Origin: Pseudoalteromonas marina
GTDB taxonomy: Bacteria > Pseudomonadota > Gammaproteobacteria > Enterobacterales > Alteromonadaceae
Direction: 5' to 3'
Length of the DNA: 64,000 nucleotides
Assembly: GCF_000238335.3 (NCBI RefSeq)
Contig: NZ_AHCB03000005.1
Location: forward strand, 1,674,001 to 1,738,000
Part shown: one piece after another, positions 1-8,774 of the stretch
How the letters are laid out: the number at the start of each line of letters is the position of its first letter
Numbering within the stretch: position 1 is the first letter of the stretch
Notes under the pieces: model-generated
The model's input: only the letters and a program-made list of their open reading frames with translations
Told to the model about the DNA's origin: nothing
The model's database searches: none
Program-made: the position numbers and the translations under genes

Positions 1-207
1 AAAGAGTATCATGCAGCCCCTGCTCTACTAGGCTTTGGTATTTCAACGCCAGACGATGTTAAATCAGCATTAAATGCAGGTGCAGCCGGGGCCATTTCAG
101 GCTCTGCGGTGGTAAAGATTATTGAAGCCAATCTTGATGATTTAGATGCAATGACAGCACAACTAAAAACGTTTGTTAGCAACATGAAAGCCGCTACAGA
201 GCTTTAA
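1..207 (+). CDS. trpA: Tryptophan synthase alpha subunit, C-terminal fragment
   Basis: The reading frame is open from the first base and ends at TAA 205-207, so only the last 68 codons are here. The translation contains [10 protein letters not shown] and the segment [16 protein letters not shown], which match the phosphate-binding C-terminal part of TrpA, the TIM-barrel subunit that cleaves indole-3-glycerol phosphate to indole and glyceraldehyde 3-phosphate. The rest of a trp operon presumably lies to the left of the window. A terminator follows 24 bases after the stop. Confidence 0.93.
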   Translation, partial: KEYHAAPALLGFGISTPDDVKSALNAGAAGAISGSAVVKIIEANLDDLDAMTAQLKTFVSNMKAATEL

Positions 208-230
208 TTAAACTCAGGTTTAAACACATA

Positions 231-256
231 AAAAGGGCATTTAAATGCCCTTTTTC
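231..256. terminator. Bidirectional intrinsic terminator between trpA and the PfpI gene
   Basis: The palindrome AAAGGGCAT/ATGCCCTTT with a short TA-rich loop is flanked by A and T runs. It sits between two convergent genes and can serve both strands. Confidence 0.8.
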
Positions 257-267
257 ATTATTAAAAT

Positions 268-846
268 TTAGTGTGCTTTATGCTTCCCTTCTAGCACTTC
301 TTCAATAAATTTAGCATTAAAAGCATCTAAATCTTCTGGGCTGCGGCTGGTTACTAAACCTCTGTCTACACACACCTCCTCATTTACCCAGTTTGCGCCT
401 GCATTCATTAAATCGCTTTTAATACTTGGGAAAGAAGTGATTGTGCGGTCACGTAACTTGTTAATTTCAGCCAGTAACCATGGTGCATGGCAAATTGCAG
501 CAACTGGTTTGTTTTTTTCTGCACCAAAAAAGCCGTCTATAAAGGCTTTTGCGTGTTTGTCTTGACGAAGGCTGTCTGGATTAAATAACCCACCGGGTAA
601 CATTAATGCATCGTAATCAGCTGAGTTTGTATTGGTGACGAGTTTATCTACTGATACTTTTTCGCCCCATTTATCTTCATTCCACCCAGTTATTTGACCT
701 TCTTTGATAGAGACGATCTCTATTTCTGCACCCGCATTTAATAATGCATCGCGAGGAGAAAACAATTCACTTTGTTCAAAACCGTCAGTGGCTAAAATGG
801 CAATTTTTTTACCTTTTAGTGGCGTACGCGATTGTAATGTATTCAT
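268..846 (-). CDS. DJ-1/PfpI family type 1 glutamine amidotransferase-like protein
   Basis: This 192-residue protein belongs to the PfpI/YhbO/YraA group, cytoplasmic stress proteins described as proteases, deglycases or glyoxalases. It shows the opening beta-strand KGKKIAILATDGFEQSEL, an early Glu in the family position, and the nucleophile elbow AAICHAPW with Cys119 followed by His. The segment DYDALMLPGGLFNPDSLR is also typical. Length matches the family. The ATG is preceded by an AGGAGAG-like ribosome site. It is monocistronic and convergent with trpA. The exact substrate cannot be told from sequence. Confidence 0.9.
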   Translation of the reverse strand: MNTLQSRTPLKGKKIAILATDGFEQSELFSPRDALLNAGAEIEIVSIKEGQITGWNEDKWGEKVSVDKLVTNTNSADYDALMLPGGLFNPDSLRQDKHAKAFIDGFFGAEKNKPVAAICHAPWLLAEINKLRDRTITSFPSIKSDLMNAGANWVNEEVCVDRGLVTSRSPEDLDAFNAKFIEEVLEGKHKAH

Positions 847-1053
847 TTGGCTCTCCTTATAAATTAATTAAGTGTTTAACGCACTAAACAATAAGCAGGA
901 CGGATGCCAGATTTAAATTATTGAAAATTATATTAAATTTTAATTTATAATATAACCCCATGTAAATTATTTATAATTAATGAATAATCTACATGAAGTT
1001 AAAAGAGCGTTGTTCTAGATAGTACAAATAAAAAGGTAAGTAGAAGTGAAGTA

Positions 1054-1323
1054 TTAAAGGCGATCTTTAAGTGCTTTAGCTGGTTTAAAAACGGCCTTGT
1101 TAGCCCCTTCTATTTCGATTGTCTCACCCGTTTGTGGATTGCGCCCAGTGCGTGCCGGATAATAGCTAAGTGCAAACGTACCAAATCCATTAATTTGCAC
1201 CTGATCACCTTCAGATAACGATTTAGTAATCACTTTTTGAATACTTGTAAGAGCGGCTTGTGAATCTTTTTTAGTAAGTTCACTGTGTTTTGCCATTTCG
1301 GCAATAAGTTGAGTTTTGTTCAT
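1054..1323 (-). CDS. hup: HU family DNA-binding protein
   Basis: Eighty-nine residues, the normal size for HU/IHF proteins. It starts MNKTQLIAEMA and carries the signature GFGTFALSYYPARTGRNPQTGE, which forms the DNA-embracing beta-arm and contains the conserved Arg-Asn-Pro tip that kinks DNA. The C-terminus AVFKPAKALKDRL is HU-like rather than IHF-like. It acts in the nucleoid as a dimer. An AGGAGCC-like ribosome site precedes the ATG. Whether it is the alpha or beta paralogue cannot be decided from this window alone. Confidence 0.95.
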   Translation of the reverse strand: MNKTQLIAEMAKHSELTKKDSQAALTSIQKVITKSLSEGDQVQINGFGTFALSYYPARTGRNPQTGETIEIEGANKAVFKPAKALKDRL

Positions 1324-1494
1324 ATAAGGCTCCTAAATACACGTAAACAATGAATACGTTTAGCGTGGGAATATAATGATGAATAAATAAAGCCACGCAG
1401 GCTAAGGCTTACAGGGCTTTAAGTCAACCTTGTAGTTACCAAGTGTTATGTGGTAAAAACGCTGTAATTTATTTTTGTATAATTTAGGTAGTAT

Positions 1495-2070
1495 ATGCAC
1501 GCATTAATTGAATACATTCCACTTATACTGTTTTTTGCAGTGTTTAAGCTTGTAGATATTTACTGGGCAACGGCTTTATTAATTGCAACATCGCTTATTC
1601 AAGTCATATTTAGCTATTACAAACATGGGAAAGTACCGACCCGCCAGTGGATCTTCTTTTCTATTGCCGCCGTGTTTGGCACCTTAACGCTTGTGTTTCA
1701 TGATGAGCAATTTGTAAAGTGGAAAGCCACTATTATATACGCGGGTTTCAGCATTATGCTGCTTGTGAGTCGTTACATACTCAATAAAAACTTAGTAAAA
1801 AAGGCACTAACCGCTATTTTAGAAAACGCAAATGACACAGATAAAAAAATAACCGTGCCAGAGCCATTATGGGATAAATTAAACTTAATGTGGGTAGCTA
1901 TTACCGCCGGTATTGCAGCACTTAACATATACATAGCATATAACTTTTCACTCGACTTTTGGGTAAACTTTAAAGTCTTTGGCTTGATGGCTATTACATT
2001 TGTAAGCATTTTTGCCACAATTATTGCCCTTTATAAATACCTCCCTGATGATGACGAAGCTGTAAACTAG
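1495..2070 (+). CDS. yciB: YciB-type inner-membrane septation protein
   Basis: A 191-residue polytopic membrane protein with about five hydrophobic segments and the family start MHALIEYIPLILFFAVFKLVDIY. The segment KHGKVPTRQWIFFSIAAVFGTLTLVFHDEQFVKWK is typical of YciB (formerly intracellular septation protein A), involved in cell-envelope and division homeostasis in enterobacteria. It is slightly longer than E. coli YciB (about 179 residues). In many gammaproteobacteria it neighbours yciI and trp genes, and a YciI protein is indeed encoded at 4438. Confidence 0.92.
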   Translation: MHALIEYIPLILFFAVFKLVDIYWATALLIATSLIQVIFSYYKHGKVPTRQWIFFSIAAVFGTLTLVFHDEQFVKWKATIIYAGFSIMLLVSRYILNKNLVKKALTAILENANDTDKKITVPEPLWDKLNLMWVAITAGIAALNIYIAYNFSLDFWVNFKVFGLMAITFVSIFATIIALYKYLPDDDEAVN

Positions 2071-2131
2071 TTTTCGTCATAAAAATGTCGTCTTAGCTTG
2101 TTAGTTTATAAAAAAACAGCCTGAGACGACC

Positions 2132-2773
2132 TTGAACGCTAATCAATACCGCTGGTTTGAATTTACCCTCATATTTATTTTTTTACCGCTAGTAGGCTTT
2201 AGCTTACGCAGCCATTTAGCAAATTGGCTTTTACCTGCGCTTATAATATTAATGAGCGTATGTTGCATGCTTTTGTTGAGCGACCCACACTTTAAACGCT
2301 TCAGGCTTACCAGCCTTGGACAGTTTTCTGCTGTAAAAAATCGTCTGTTTAGTTTCTTTTTATTAGGCGCCGTTTTCTCTGGTATGTTTTACGGGATCAT
2401 CCATCAAGAAAACTGGTTTACCCTCCCTCGTAATTCTTTTGATGATTGGCTGCTTTTGTTACTGCTATACCCCGTGTTATCGGTTATCCCTCAAGAGCTA
2501 ATATTCAGAACCTATTTTTTTCATCGTTATAAACACATTATGCCTAAAAAAAGTATGCGAATTATTGTAAGTGCCACTGTATTTGCACTGGCTCATATAG
2601 TTTATGCAAATTTGATTGCGGTATGTTTAGCTTTTTTAGGCGGCTTGTTATTTTCGTATACTTACGCTCAAAGCCGCTCAACCTTTGTATGTGTTATTGA
2701 GCATAGCTTGTGGGGAATTTGGATGTTTACTCTAGGTATTGGGAGTTATTTAGACTCAGGTGCTTTAACCTAA
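2132..2773 (+). CDS. CPBP family intramembrane metalloprotease
   Basis: This 213-residue membrane protein has about six hydrophobic helices. It carries the Abi/CPBP signature: motif 1 near PQELIFRTYFFHRY (a QE variant of EExxxR), an FxxxH motif in FALAHIVY and a final His/Asn-type motif around CVIEHSLWG. The family includes type II CAAX prenyl endopeptidases and bacteriocin self-immunity proteins. The start is TTG at 2132, preceded by GAGACGA; no ATG lies upstream in frame. The first Glu of the usual EE pair is Gln here, which also occurs in the family. The substrate is unknown. Confidence 0.82.
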   Translation: MNANQYRWFEFTLIFIFLPLVGFSLRSHLANWLLPALIILMSVCCMLLLSDPHFKRFRLTSLGQFSAVKNRLFSFFLLGAVFSGMFYGIIHQENWFTLPRNSFDDWLLLLLLYPVLSVIPQELIFRTYFFHRYKHIMPKKSMRIIVSATVFALAHIVYANLIAVCLAFLGGLLFSYTYAQSRSTFVCVIEHSLWGIWMFTLGIGSYLDSGALT

Positions 2774-2783
2774 ATGTTTAGCA

Positions 2784-2812
2784 AAAAAAGCCGCGACAAG
2801 CGCGGCTTTTTA
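2784..2812. terminator. Bidirectional terminator between the CPBP protease and symporter genes
   Basis: The stem GCCGCG/CGCGGC with loop ACAAG is flanked by an A-run on the left and a T-run on the right. It lies between two convergent genes. Confidence 0.85.
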
Positions 2813-2823
2813 TACTTTACATT

Positions 2824-4248
2824 TTAAAAGCCAAATAACTTTAAACCAAAGAACTTGGTAGCAACCGTGTTTATAAATATCACGGCTAAAATAAATGGGA
2901 TAAACGTTGAAAGAGAAAAGTTAACGTATTTCTCCATCATGCTGCCTTCGTAGCTAGGTGAACCTTGGCTTAGTTCCTGTGTTAAACGCGCTTTTTTCCA
3001 TCGATACATTACAAACAAACACACCATTAAGCCATTTAGAGGTAAAATAGTGTCGTAAAATACATCAACTACAATATCAAAAAAGCTCTTACTGGCACCG
3101 CCATAGCTGGTAAACGACGTTAAACTGTCAACCATACCAAACGACATAGTACATATAATTGTAAGCACGCCTGTGCTAAGCGTTAGTATACCTAAGGCTT
3201 TTTTACGACTAATACCTTTACGATCACTCAATGTTGCCGTTGGTACTTCTACAATTGAAACCAAAGACGTTATTGCTGCAAAAAATACAAGTAAAAAGAA
3301 TGAAAAGGCGACAACTGAAGCCCCTACATAGCCAATATCGTTTTGTAATGCTAATAAGATTTTAGGTAAATAAACAAAAATCATTGATACAGACGAGTCT
3401 GATAACGACTCCGGGTTAGTATTTGGGTCAAAACTAAATATAGCGGGTAAAACCATAAGGCCGGCAACAAACGCGACTAGTGAGTCTGTAATAGCCACCA
3501 TTTTTGCACTACTAACTATGTCGTCTTTCTTAGAAATATAAGACGCATAGGTCATTAAAATACCCATACCTAGCGATAAAGAGAAGAACGCTTGACTCAA
3601 TGCACCATTGAGTACGCTAGCACTCATTTTTGAAAAGTCAGGAATAACGTAATACTCAACGCCTGCCAATGCGTTATCTAGCGTTAAAACATACGCTACC
3701 AAAGCCAACAGCATCACCAACAATGCTGGCATTAATACTCTAGCCGCTTTTTCTATGCCCTGTTTTACACCGCCGAGTAGAATGAGGTTAACAATAACAA
3801 CCACCACTGCCATATAAGCAAATACTGTGTAGCTGTTAATAAATGTTCCAAAATGGGCTGGGTCGGCTAACGCATCTAAGTTACCCATGCCTGCCTGTAT
3901 CAAGTAGCCAAAAATCCACACTGTAATTACCATATAAAAAACGGCAATCATAAATGGAGTTAAAACGGCTAAAAATCCTGCAAATTTCCATTTTTTATCG
4001 TTATTTGCTAAAAGTTTGTATGAACCGAGCGGATCTTTTTGAGCATTTCGGCCCATGGCCATTTCTGCCATCATCACGGGTAAACAAATAAACACGACAA
4101 ATAGAGCATAAATTAATAAAAATGCGCCGCCACCATTTTTAGTCGCAGAAACGGGAAAACCCACTAAATTACCAATACCAACAGCAGAACCAGCTGCAGC
4201 CAGTATAAATCCGAGACGGGAGCTAAATCGCTCTCTATTATCGCTCAT
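2824..4248 (-). CDS. Sodium-dependent neurotransmitter-symporter family (NSS/SNF) transporter
   Basis: The 474-residue protein has about eleven hydrophobic helices. The N-terminal helix SRLGFILAAAGSAVGIGNLVGFP is the unwound TM1 that binds sodium and substrate in the LeuT-fold NSS family, and the following KNGGGAFLLIYALFV is also characteristic. It presumably imports an amino acid or related amine together with Na+, fitting a marine cell. Length is normal for bacterial NSS members. Substrate cannot be assigned. It is monocistronic and convergent with the CPBP gene. Confidence 0.93.
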   Translation of the reverse strand: MSDNRERFSSRLGFILAAAGSAVGIGNLVGFPVSATKNGGGAFLLIYALFVVFICLPVMMAEMAMGRNAQKDPLGSYKLLANNDKKWKFAGFLAVLTPFMIAVFYMVITVWIFGYLIQAGMGNLDALADPAHFGTFINSYTVFAYMAVVVVIVNLILLGGVKQGIEKAARVLMPALLVMLLALVAYVLTLDNALAGVEYYVIPDFSKMSASVLNGALSQAFFSLSLGMGILMTYASYISKKDDIVSSAKMVAITDSLVAFVAGLMVLPAIFSFDPNTNPESLSDSSVSMIFVYLPKILLALQNDIGYVGASVVAFSFFLLVFFAAITSLVSIVEVPTATLSDRKGISRKKALGILTLSTGVLTIICTMSFGMVDSLTSFTSYGGASKSFFDIVVDVFYDTILPLNGLMVCLFVMYRWKKARLTQELSQGSPSYEGSMMEKYVNFSLSTFIPFILAVIFINTVATKFFGLKLFGF

Positions 4249-4437
4249 GTATAAAACCTTTTTATTATTTTGAGTATCTGAGCGACTCTACCAGTGTTAT
4301 ACAGCGGTTTTCAAGCAATTAGCGTTAAAAATAAAATCCAACTGTAAACCTAAGTGTATACGCTTTTAGTTAGCCAAATTTGAGCTCTGTGGTACTATTT
4401 GCATAATTAAATTTAACAACTTAAGTGAGAATCTATT

Positions 4438-4740
4438 ATGTTGTACATGATTTACTCAACAGACGTTGAAAACAGTCTTGAATTACGAAAAGCCGCACGT
4501 CCAGCGCACTTAGAACGCTTAAAAGAGCTTGATGCACAAAACAGGCTACTTACCGCCGGCCCTTTCCCTGCGGTTGATAATGAAGACCCTCAAGATGCCG
4601 GTTTTACTGGCTCAGTTATTATTGCAGAGTTTGATTCGCTAGAAGCTGCGCGTGAATGGGCAACTGATGATCCTTACGTTTCAGGTGGCGTATACGTAAA
4701 TACAATTGTTAAACCATTCAAAAAAGTGTTTCCAGTATAA
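4438..4740 (+). CDS. yciI: YciI-like protein
   Basis: One hundred residues with the ferredoxin-like YCII/DGPF fold. The start MLYMIYSTD, the RPAHLERL motif carrying the family's conserved His, and GPFPAV near residue 40 are all characteristic, as is the C-terminal [17 protein letters not shown]. The family is cytoplasmic; the conserved His/Asp pair suggests an enzymatic role, but the reaction in most members is unknown. An AGTGAGAAT ribosome site precedes the ATG. Confidence 0.92.
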   Translation: MLYMIYSTDVENSLELRKAARPAHLERLKELDAQNRLLTAGPFPAVDNEDPQDAGFTGSVIIAEFDSLEAAREWATDDPYVSGGVYVNTIVKPFKKVFPV

Positions 4741-4895
4741 ATAACAGCGTGTTGTTACAAGCCAACCTGTAATTCAGGATTTGTTCACACGTTTTTAATT
4801 AAAATTACTAATGTAATTACGGATTTAACGTTTTTACTTGAATTTTAGTAACTTAGTTAATTAAACTAAGGTTATCTGGTCTAGGAGTTTCTGTT

Positions 4896-5156
4896 ATGCG
4901 CGTATTGTTAAGCCTCATTTTTATTGCTTGTGTTAGCTTTGCTAGCAACAGCCAAGCTTCGGCTACGCCCACTAAAAAGGTTAATCAACCGGTGGATAAA
5001 AAGAAAGCGGTAATACTTGCAAAACAAAGCATTGGCGGTAAAACGCTAAAGATAACTGAAAAACCAGAGTTTTATACCGTACGAATACTCAAATCTGACG
5101 GCCACGTCGTTGATTTACATATTAATAAAAAAACCGGCGAAGTGAAAAAGGATTAA
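4896..5156 (+). CDS. Small secreted PepSY-domain protein
   Basis: Eighty-six residues. An N-terminal signal peptide (hydrophobic core VLLSLIFIACVSFAS, cleavage probably after SQA) is followed by one PepSY-like domain covering about residues 35-84, ending DLHINKKTGEVKKD. PepSY modules are periplasmic and often sit beside two-component systems, where they may modulate proteolysis or ligand sensing. The stop is 3 bases before the response-regulator gene, so the two are co-transcribed. A role as accessory of this signalling operon is inference. Confidence 0.85.
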   Translation: MRVLLSLIFIACVSFASNSQASATPTKKVNQPVDKKKAVILAKQSIGGKTLKITEKPEFYTVRILKSDGHVVDLHINKKTGEVKKD

Positions 5157-5159
5157 AAA

Positions 5160-5834
5160 ATGCGAATTTTAGTTATTGAAGACGATCTACATTTAGCAGA
5201 CAACCTACGAAATGCATTAGAGAAAGAACGCTACAGCGTGGATTTATGTCACGATGGTGAAGCTGGTTTATTCCATATTACTGAATACCCTTTGGATATG
5301 GCTGTGGTTGATTTGGGTTTACCTAAAATTGACGGAATTGAGTTAATTAACAAAGCACGTGCCCAAGGCGTGACAATTCCAATTTTAATTTTAACAGCCC
5401 GTGATCGCTGGCAAGATAAAGTTGAAGGGCTAGATGCCGGTGCAGACGACTATTTAACAAAGCCATTTCATGTTGAAGAATTAGCAGCGCGTTGTAACGC
5501 TCTTATTCGCCGCAGTGCAGGTAAAGCTAACCCTGAAATGACAGCAGGACCTATAAAAATACACACCCGTTCGCAACAAGTTTGGGTCGATGACAAAGAG
5601 TTAAGCCTAACGGCTTATGAGTATAAAGTACTTGAATACTTAATGGTAAACCCACAAAAGGTTATTTCTAAGTCAGAGCTTACCGAGCATATTTACGATC
5701 AGGATTTCGACCTTGATTCGAATGTAATTGAAGTATTTGTCTTACGCCTACGTAAAAAGTTAGACCCAGAGGGCACCCTCAACCCAGTTGAAACGTTACG
5801 TGGCCGTGGTTACAGGCTAAAAAGTCAGTGGTAG
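5160..5834 (+). CDS. OmpR/PhoB-family response regulator (QseB/PhoP-like)
   Basis: Two domains: an N-terminal receiver (residues 1-120) with acidic pocket EDD at 7-9, phospho-acceptor Asp51 in VVDLGLP and Lys in YLTKPFH; and a C-terminal winged helix (about 125-222) with the typical SLTAYEYKVLEYL and RGRGYRL segments. It should bind DNA after phosphorylation by the histidine kinase encoded immediately downstream. The stop overlaps the kinase start by 7 bases, which indicates translational coupling. Target genes are unknown. Confidence 0.95.
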   Translation: MRILVIEDDLHLADNLRNALEKERYSVDLCHDGEAGLFHITEYPLDMAVVDLGLPKIDGIELINKARAQGVTIPILILTARDRWQDKVEGLDAGADDYLTKPFHVEELAARCNALIRRSAGKANPEMTAGPIKIHTRSQQVWVDDKELSLTAYEYKVLEYLMVNPQKVISKSELTEHIYDQDFDLDSNVIEVFVLRLRKKLDPEGTLNPVETLRGRGYRLKSQW

Positions 5835-7165
5835 GACCGCAAGTATCACTAAAAATAAGGCAAGGATTTATCCTTGTCTTTGTTTTATTGGTGGCACTGC
5901 CTATTTTGTTTTACTCAATTGGCAAAGCCTATTATGCCTCTTTGGTCGATGCCACAGAAAAAACGCTAGAAGCTCAACTCTATTCTCTTATATCTGAGGT
6001 AGACTTCACTGAACATGGCATAATTATGCCAAGCACTATATTAGCGCCTGAGCTTAACAGATTAAACTCTGACACATACGCAATGATTTACCGAGATGAA
6101 GAGCCAATTTGGCATTCGGAGTCAGCGGTGAATGTCGACTTTGTACCTCAACAAATAGAAACCAAAGCCGGTGCTGCTGACTTTAGGCGCGTAGAATACA
6201 AAAATACGGTTTATTGGCAGCTTAGTTTAACCGTAATATTAAATAATATTGATCAGTCCGAGCAGGCTCGGTTCATTTTAGTAAAACGTAACGACGCTCT
6301 ACTTCGCTTAATGGATGGGTTTAAACAAACACTTGTTGAGTGGATGTTTGTTATGGGTATTGCCATAACAATTTTAATGGCTATCGGTTTTATTTGGAGC
6401 GCCCGCCCACTTCAGCGCTTAGATAAAGAAATAAAAGCCATTGAATCTGGTGATATACAAGAAATTAAAGGCCTTTATCCAATTGAACTACAAACCATAA
6501 AAGCCGACTTAAACTTGTTACTTGAATCTCAGCAACGACAAAAAGAACGCTACAGAGCATCGCTCAGCGATTTAGCGCACGCACTTAAAACCCCACTTGC
6601 TGTTCTTAAATCAAGCCCGCTTGCAAATGATGCTGACGCACAAGAACAGTTAGACCGTATAAATGTGATGATCGAACACCAATTAAAGCGTGCAGCTACT
6701 GGCGCGTCAGATACGTGGAAAAAACAAACGCCTATAAAACCAGTTATCGACTCAATACTAAGTGCAATGGCTAAAGTTTATCGCGACAAAGATATTATTT
6801 TTGATTGTATAGTTTCTGATAAAGATTACTTTTTAGGTGACCAAACCGATTTAATGGAGTTACTAGGCAACTTAATTGATAACGCCTGTAAAGCGTGTCG
6901 TTCTCAAGTAACGGTACAAGTGGTGCAAAGTAAGACATTATGTATAGGTATAAGTGATGACGGCCCGGGTGTGCCAGAAGATAAGCGCGAATCATTACTT
7001 AAACGCGGTACACGCCTAGATACATACCAAAGTGGGCATGGTGTTGGCATGGCCATTGTCTCGGACTTGGTTACATCTTACCATGGCACACTGACAATCA
7101 CTGAAGCCGACAAGCTAGGCGGCGCACAATTTATATTAGAGTTTAATTACCATGATAAAAAATAA
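5828..7165 (+). CDS. Sensor histidine kinase (PhoQ/QseC-like)
   Basis: The 445-residue kinase has an N-terminal membrane helix (about residues 12-33), a periplasmic sensor of roughly 140 residues, a second membrane helix (about 172-192), a HAMP-like linker, a dimerisation domain with phospho-acceptor His251 in LAHALKTPL, and an ATPase domain with N-box NLIDNACKAC, G1-box DDGPGVP and a G2 segment GHGVGMAIV. The start is GTG at 5828 inside the regulator stop region; no better start lies near. It should phosphorylate the adjacent regulator. The HALKTPL box and context resemble PhoQ, but the signal is unknown and I do not assign the PhoQ name. Confidence 0.93.
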   Translation: MVGPQVSLKIRQGFILVFVLLVALPILFYSIGKAYYASLVDATEKTLEAQLYSLISEVDFTEHGIIMPSTILAPELNRLNSDTYAMIYRDEEPIWHSESAVNVDFVPQQIETKAGAADFRRVEYKNTVYWQLSLTVILNNIDQSEQARFILVKRNDALLRLMDGFKQTLVEWMFVMGIAITILMAIGFIWSARPLQRLDKEIKAIESGDIQEIKGLYPIELQTIKADLNLLLESQQRQKERYRASLSDLAHALKTPLAVLKSSPLANDADAQEQLDRINVMIEHQLKRAATGASDTWKKQTPIKPVIDSILSAMAKVYRDKDIIFDCIVSDKDYFLGDQTDLMELLGNLIDNACKACRSQVTVQVVQSKTLCIGISDDGPGVPEDKRESLLKRGTRLDTYQSGHGVGMAIVSDLVTSYHGTLTITEADKLGGAQFILEFNYHDKK

Positions 7166-7562
7166 CACGTATGCAAACTTGTTTTCGATTTTTCTCCTTA
7201 TAATAAGTGGCAGTGCTTATTCTAATGCTGTGTGCCAATTGGTTGATAAGCCAACTATGAATGAATCTAAGCGTTACATCCAATGCCTTGACACCCAGCT
7301 CGATAAAGCCAAACAAGAGCAAGGGACTTGGATACAAAAACGTAAGTACGAACTAGTCCAATCTGAAGAAGCAACGGGTAATACCCAAGTACTGCAGTTA
7401 TTTATGCGCAGTATAAAAAATAACGAGAAGTACATTGAAAGCGCCTGCCAGTGGCGCTACATATTGAAACTTCCTAATGCAAAAGCAGCCGCTATCAGCT
7501 ACAAGCACTGTGAAATTCAGTTAGTAAATCAGTTTACAGAATCCTTGAAACAACCTTTTTAA
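7152..7562 (+). CDS. Small secreted LprI/DUF1311-like protein
   Basis: 136 residues with a signal peptide (FSIFLLIISGSAYSNA). The mature part has four cysteines and a helical pattern resembling the lysozyme-inhibitor LprI N-terminal (DUF1311) family: CLDTQLDKAKQEQ, then SACQWRY and KHCEIQLV. It overlaps the end of the kinase gene by 14 bases, so it belongs to the same operon as the PepSY protein and two-component pair. The family match is by pattern only. A periplasmic role is inferred from the signal peptide. Confidence 0.7.
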   Translation: MIKNNTYANLFSIFLLIISGSAYSNAVCQLVDKPTMNESKRYIQCLDTQLDKAKQEQGTWIQKRKYELVQSEEATGNTQVLQLFMRSIKNNEKYIESACQWRYILKLPNAKAAAISYKHCEIQLVNQFTESLKQPF

Positions 7563-7665
7563 ACCACGTGTAAATAACACGACTAGCTCGCATACTCACT
7601 TGACAATAGTGCACACACAAAACAAACTACCTACTAGTAGATTGTTAAACTTAAAAAGGTAAATA

Positions 7666-8736
7666 ATGGCCAAGCCTATAATAATTATTGGTGGCGGACT
7701 TGCAGGGCTTTATGCTGCAACAAAATTGCATGAACGTAATATTGCGTTTTTATTATTAGAAGCCAAACCATTTTTAGGTGGGCGTGTTTATTGTGAAAAT
7801 TCAATAAAAAATGAAAATGTTGGGTTTGATCTTGGTCCGACGTGGATCTTTCCTCATCAACCAAAAATTCAATCATTGGTCAAATCGCTCAACTTATCGA
7901 TATTTGAGCAATACAATCATGGTGATGTGTTATACCAAGCGCCTAATCAGGCAGTTCAACAAATTGCAGGCGCTGGCGAAATGCAATTGTTTAGGCTAAA
8001 ACATGGCATGAGTACCTTAATCAAGGCACTCTATAAACAGCTACCTGCAAAGCATATATTGTTAAATCATTGCGTAACAGAACTCAAAAAAAGTAATGAT
8101 AACTGGCAGTTAACAGTTAATAACAATGGTAAAGTACAGCAGTTTGAAACAAACACAGTGCTCACTGCCCTGCCTCCTCGAATGATCACCCAACATTTAA
8201 CACCTAATTTTTGGGCAAGTGAGAGGCTTATAAATCGTTTGACTACAACGCCCACTTGGATGGCAGGACAGGCTAAATTTGTGGCCACATTCGAATACGC
8301 CTTTTGGCGAGAACGCAATCTATCTGGGCAATGCTTTAGCCGAGTCGGCCCCATGATTGAAATACATGATGCAAGTGCGGAACACAATAAGCATGCTGCC
8401 TTATTTGGCTTTATCGGCGTGCCATACGCCACTCGCAGTAAAGTTTCCAAAGCACAATTAATAAAAGCTTGTATTAACCAGCTAGTCTATTTTTACGGCG
8501 AAGCCGCTAGAAACCCCACACATTGTTTTATAAAAGATTGGGCTGAGGATGAATTTGTTGCCAATAACGACGATAAAACACAACCCTCACAACACCCTGA
8601 TTTCCATTTAGGTGAACTAACAAGTGAGCTAAGAGATTTAAATATTCACTTAGTAGGAAGTGAATTCGCAAAAAAAGAAGCAGGTTATTTAGAGGGAGCA
8701 CTTAACGCTGTTGATGACGCATTAAGTGCTATATAG
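7666..8736 (+). CDS. FAD-dependent amine oxidase-like protein
   Basis: A 356-residue flavoprotein with the Rossmann FAD motif IIIGGGLAGLYAATKL at residues 5-20, the second acidic strand LLLEAKPFLGGRV, and a C-terminal flavin-contact segment LVGSEFAKKEAGYLEGALNAVDDA. This order is that of flavin monoamine oxidases, polyamine oxidases and phytoene-desaturase-like enzymes. It is shorter than typical monoamine oxidases (about 450). There is no signal peptide. It stands alone with an AAAAGGT ribosome site before the ATG. The substrate is unknown. Confidence 0.85.
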   Translation: MAKPIIIIGGGLAGLYAATKLHERNIAFLLLEAKPFLGGRVYCENSIKNENVGFDLGPTWIFPHQPKIQSLVKSLNLSIFEQYNHGDVLYQAPNQAVQQIAGAGEMQLFRLKHGMSTLIKALYKQLPAKHILLNHCVTELKKSNDNWQLTVNNNGKVQQFETNTVLTALPPRMITQHLTPNFWASERLINRLTTTPTWMAGQAKFVATFEYAFWRERNLSGQCFSRVGPMIEIHDASAEHNKHAALFGFIGVPYATRSKVSKAQLIKACINQLVYFYGEAARNPTHCFIKDWAEDEFVANNDDKTQPSQHPDFHLGELTSELRDLNIHLVGSEFAKKEAGYLEGALNAVDDALSAI

Positions 8737-8774
8737 CAATTCAAATGGGTTATGTTGGCTATAAATGCTGAAGG

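Noticed and set aside
5160..7165. Naming the two-component pair PhoP/PhoQ
   Set aside because: Domain order and H-box resemble PhoQ, but the sensor domain cannot be matched by eye and the gene neighbours are not decisive.
8067..8450. Antisense frame in the amine oxidase gene
   Set aside because: No ribosome site or family resemblance; shadow of a well-supported gene.
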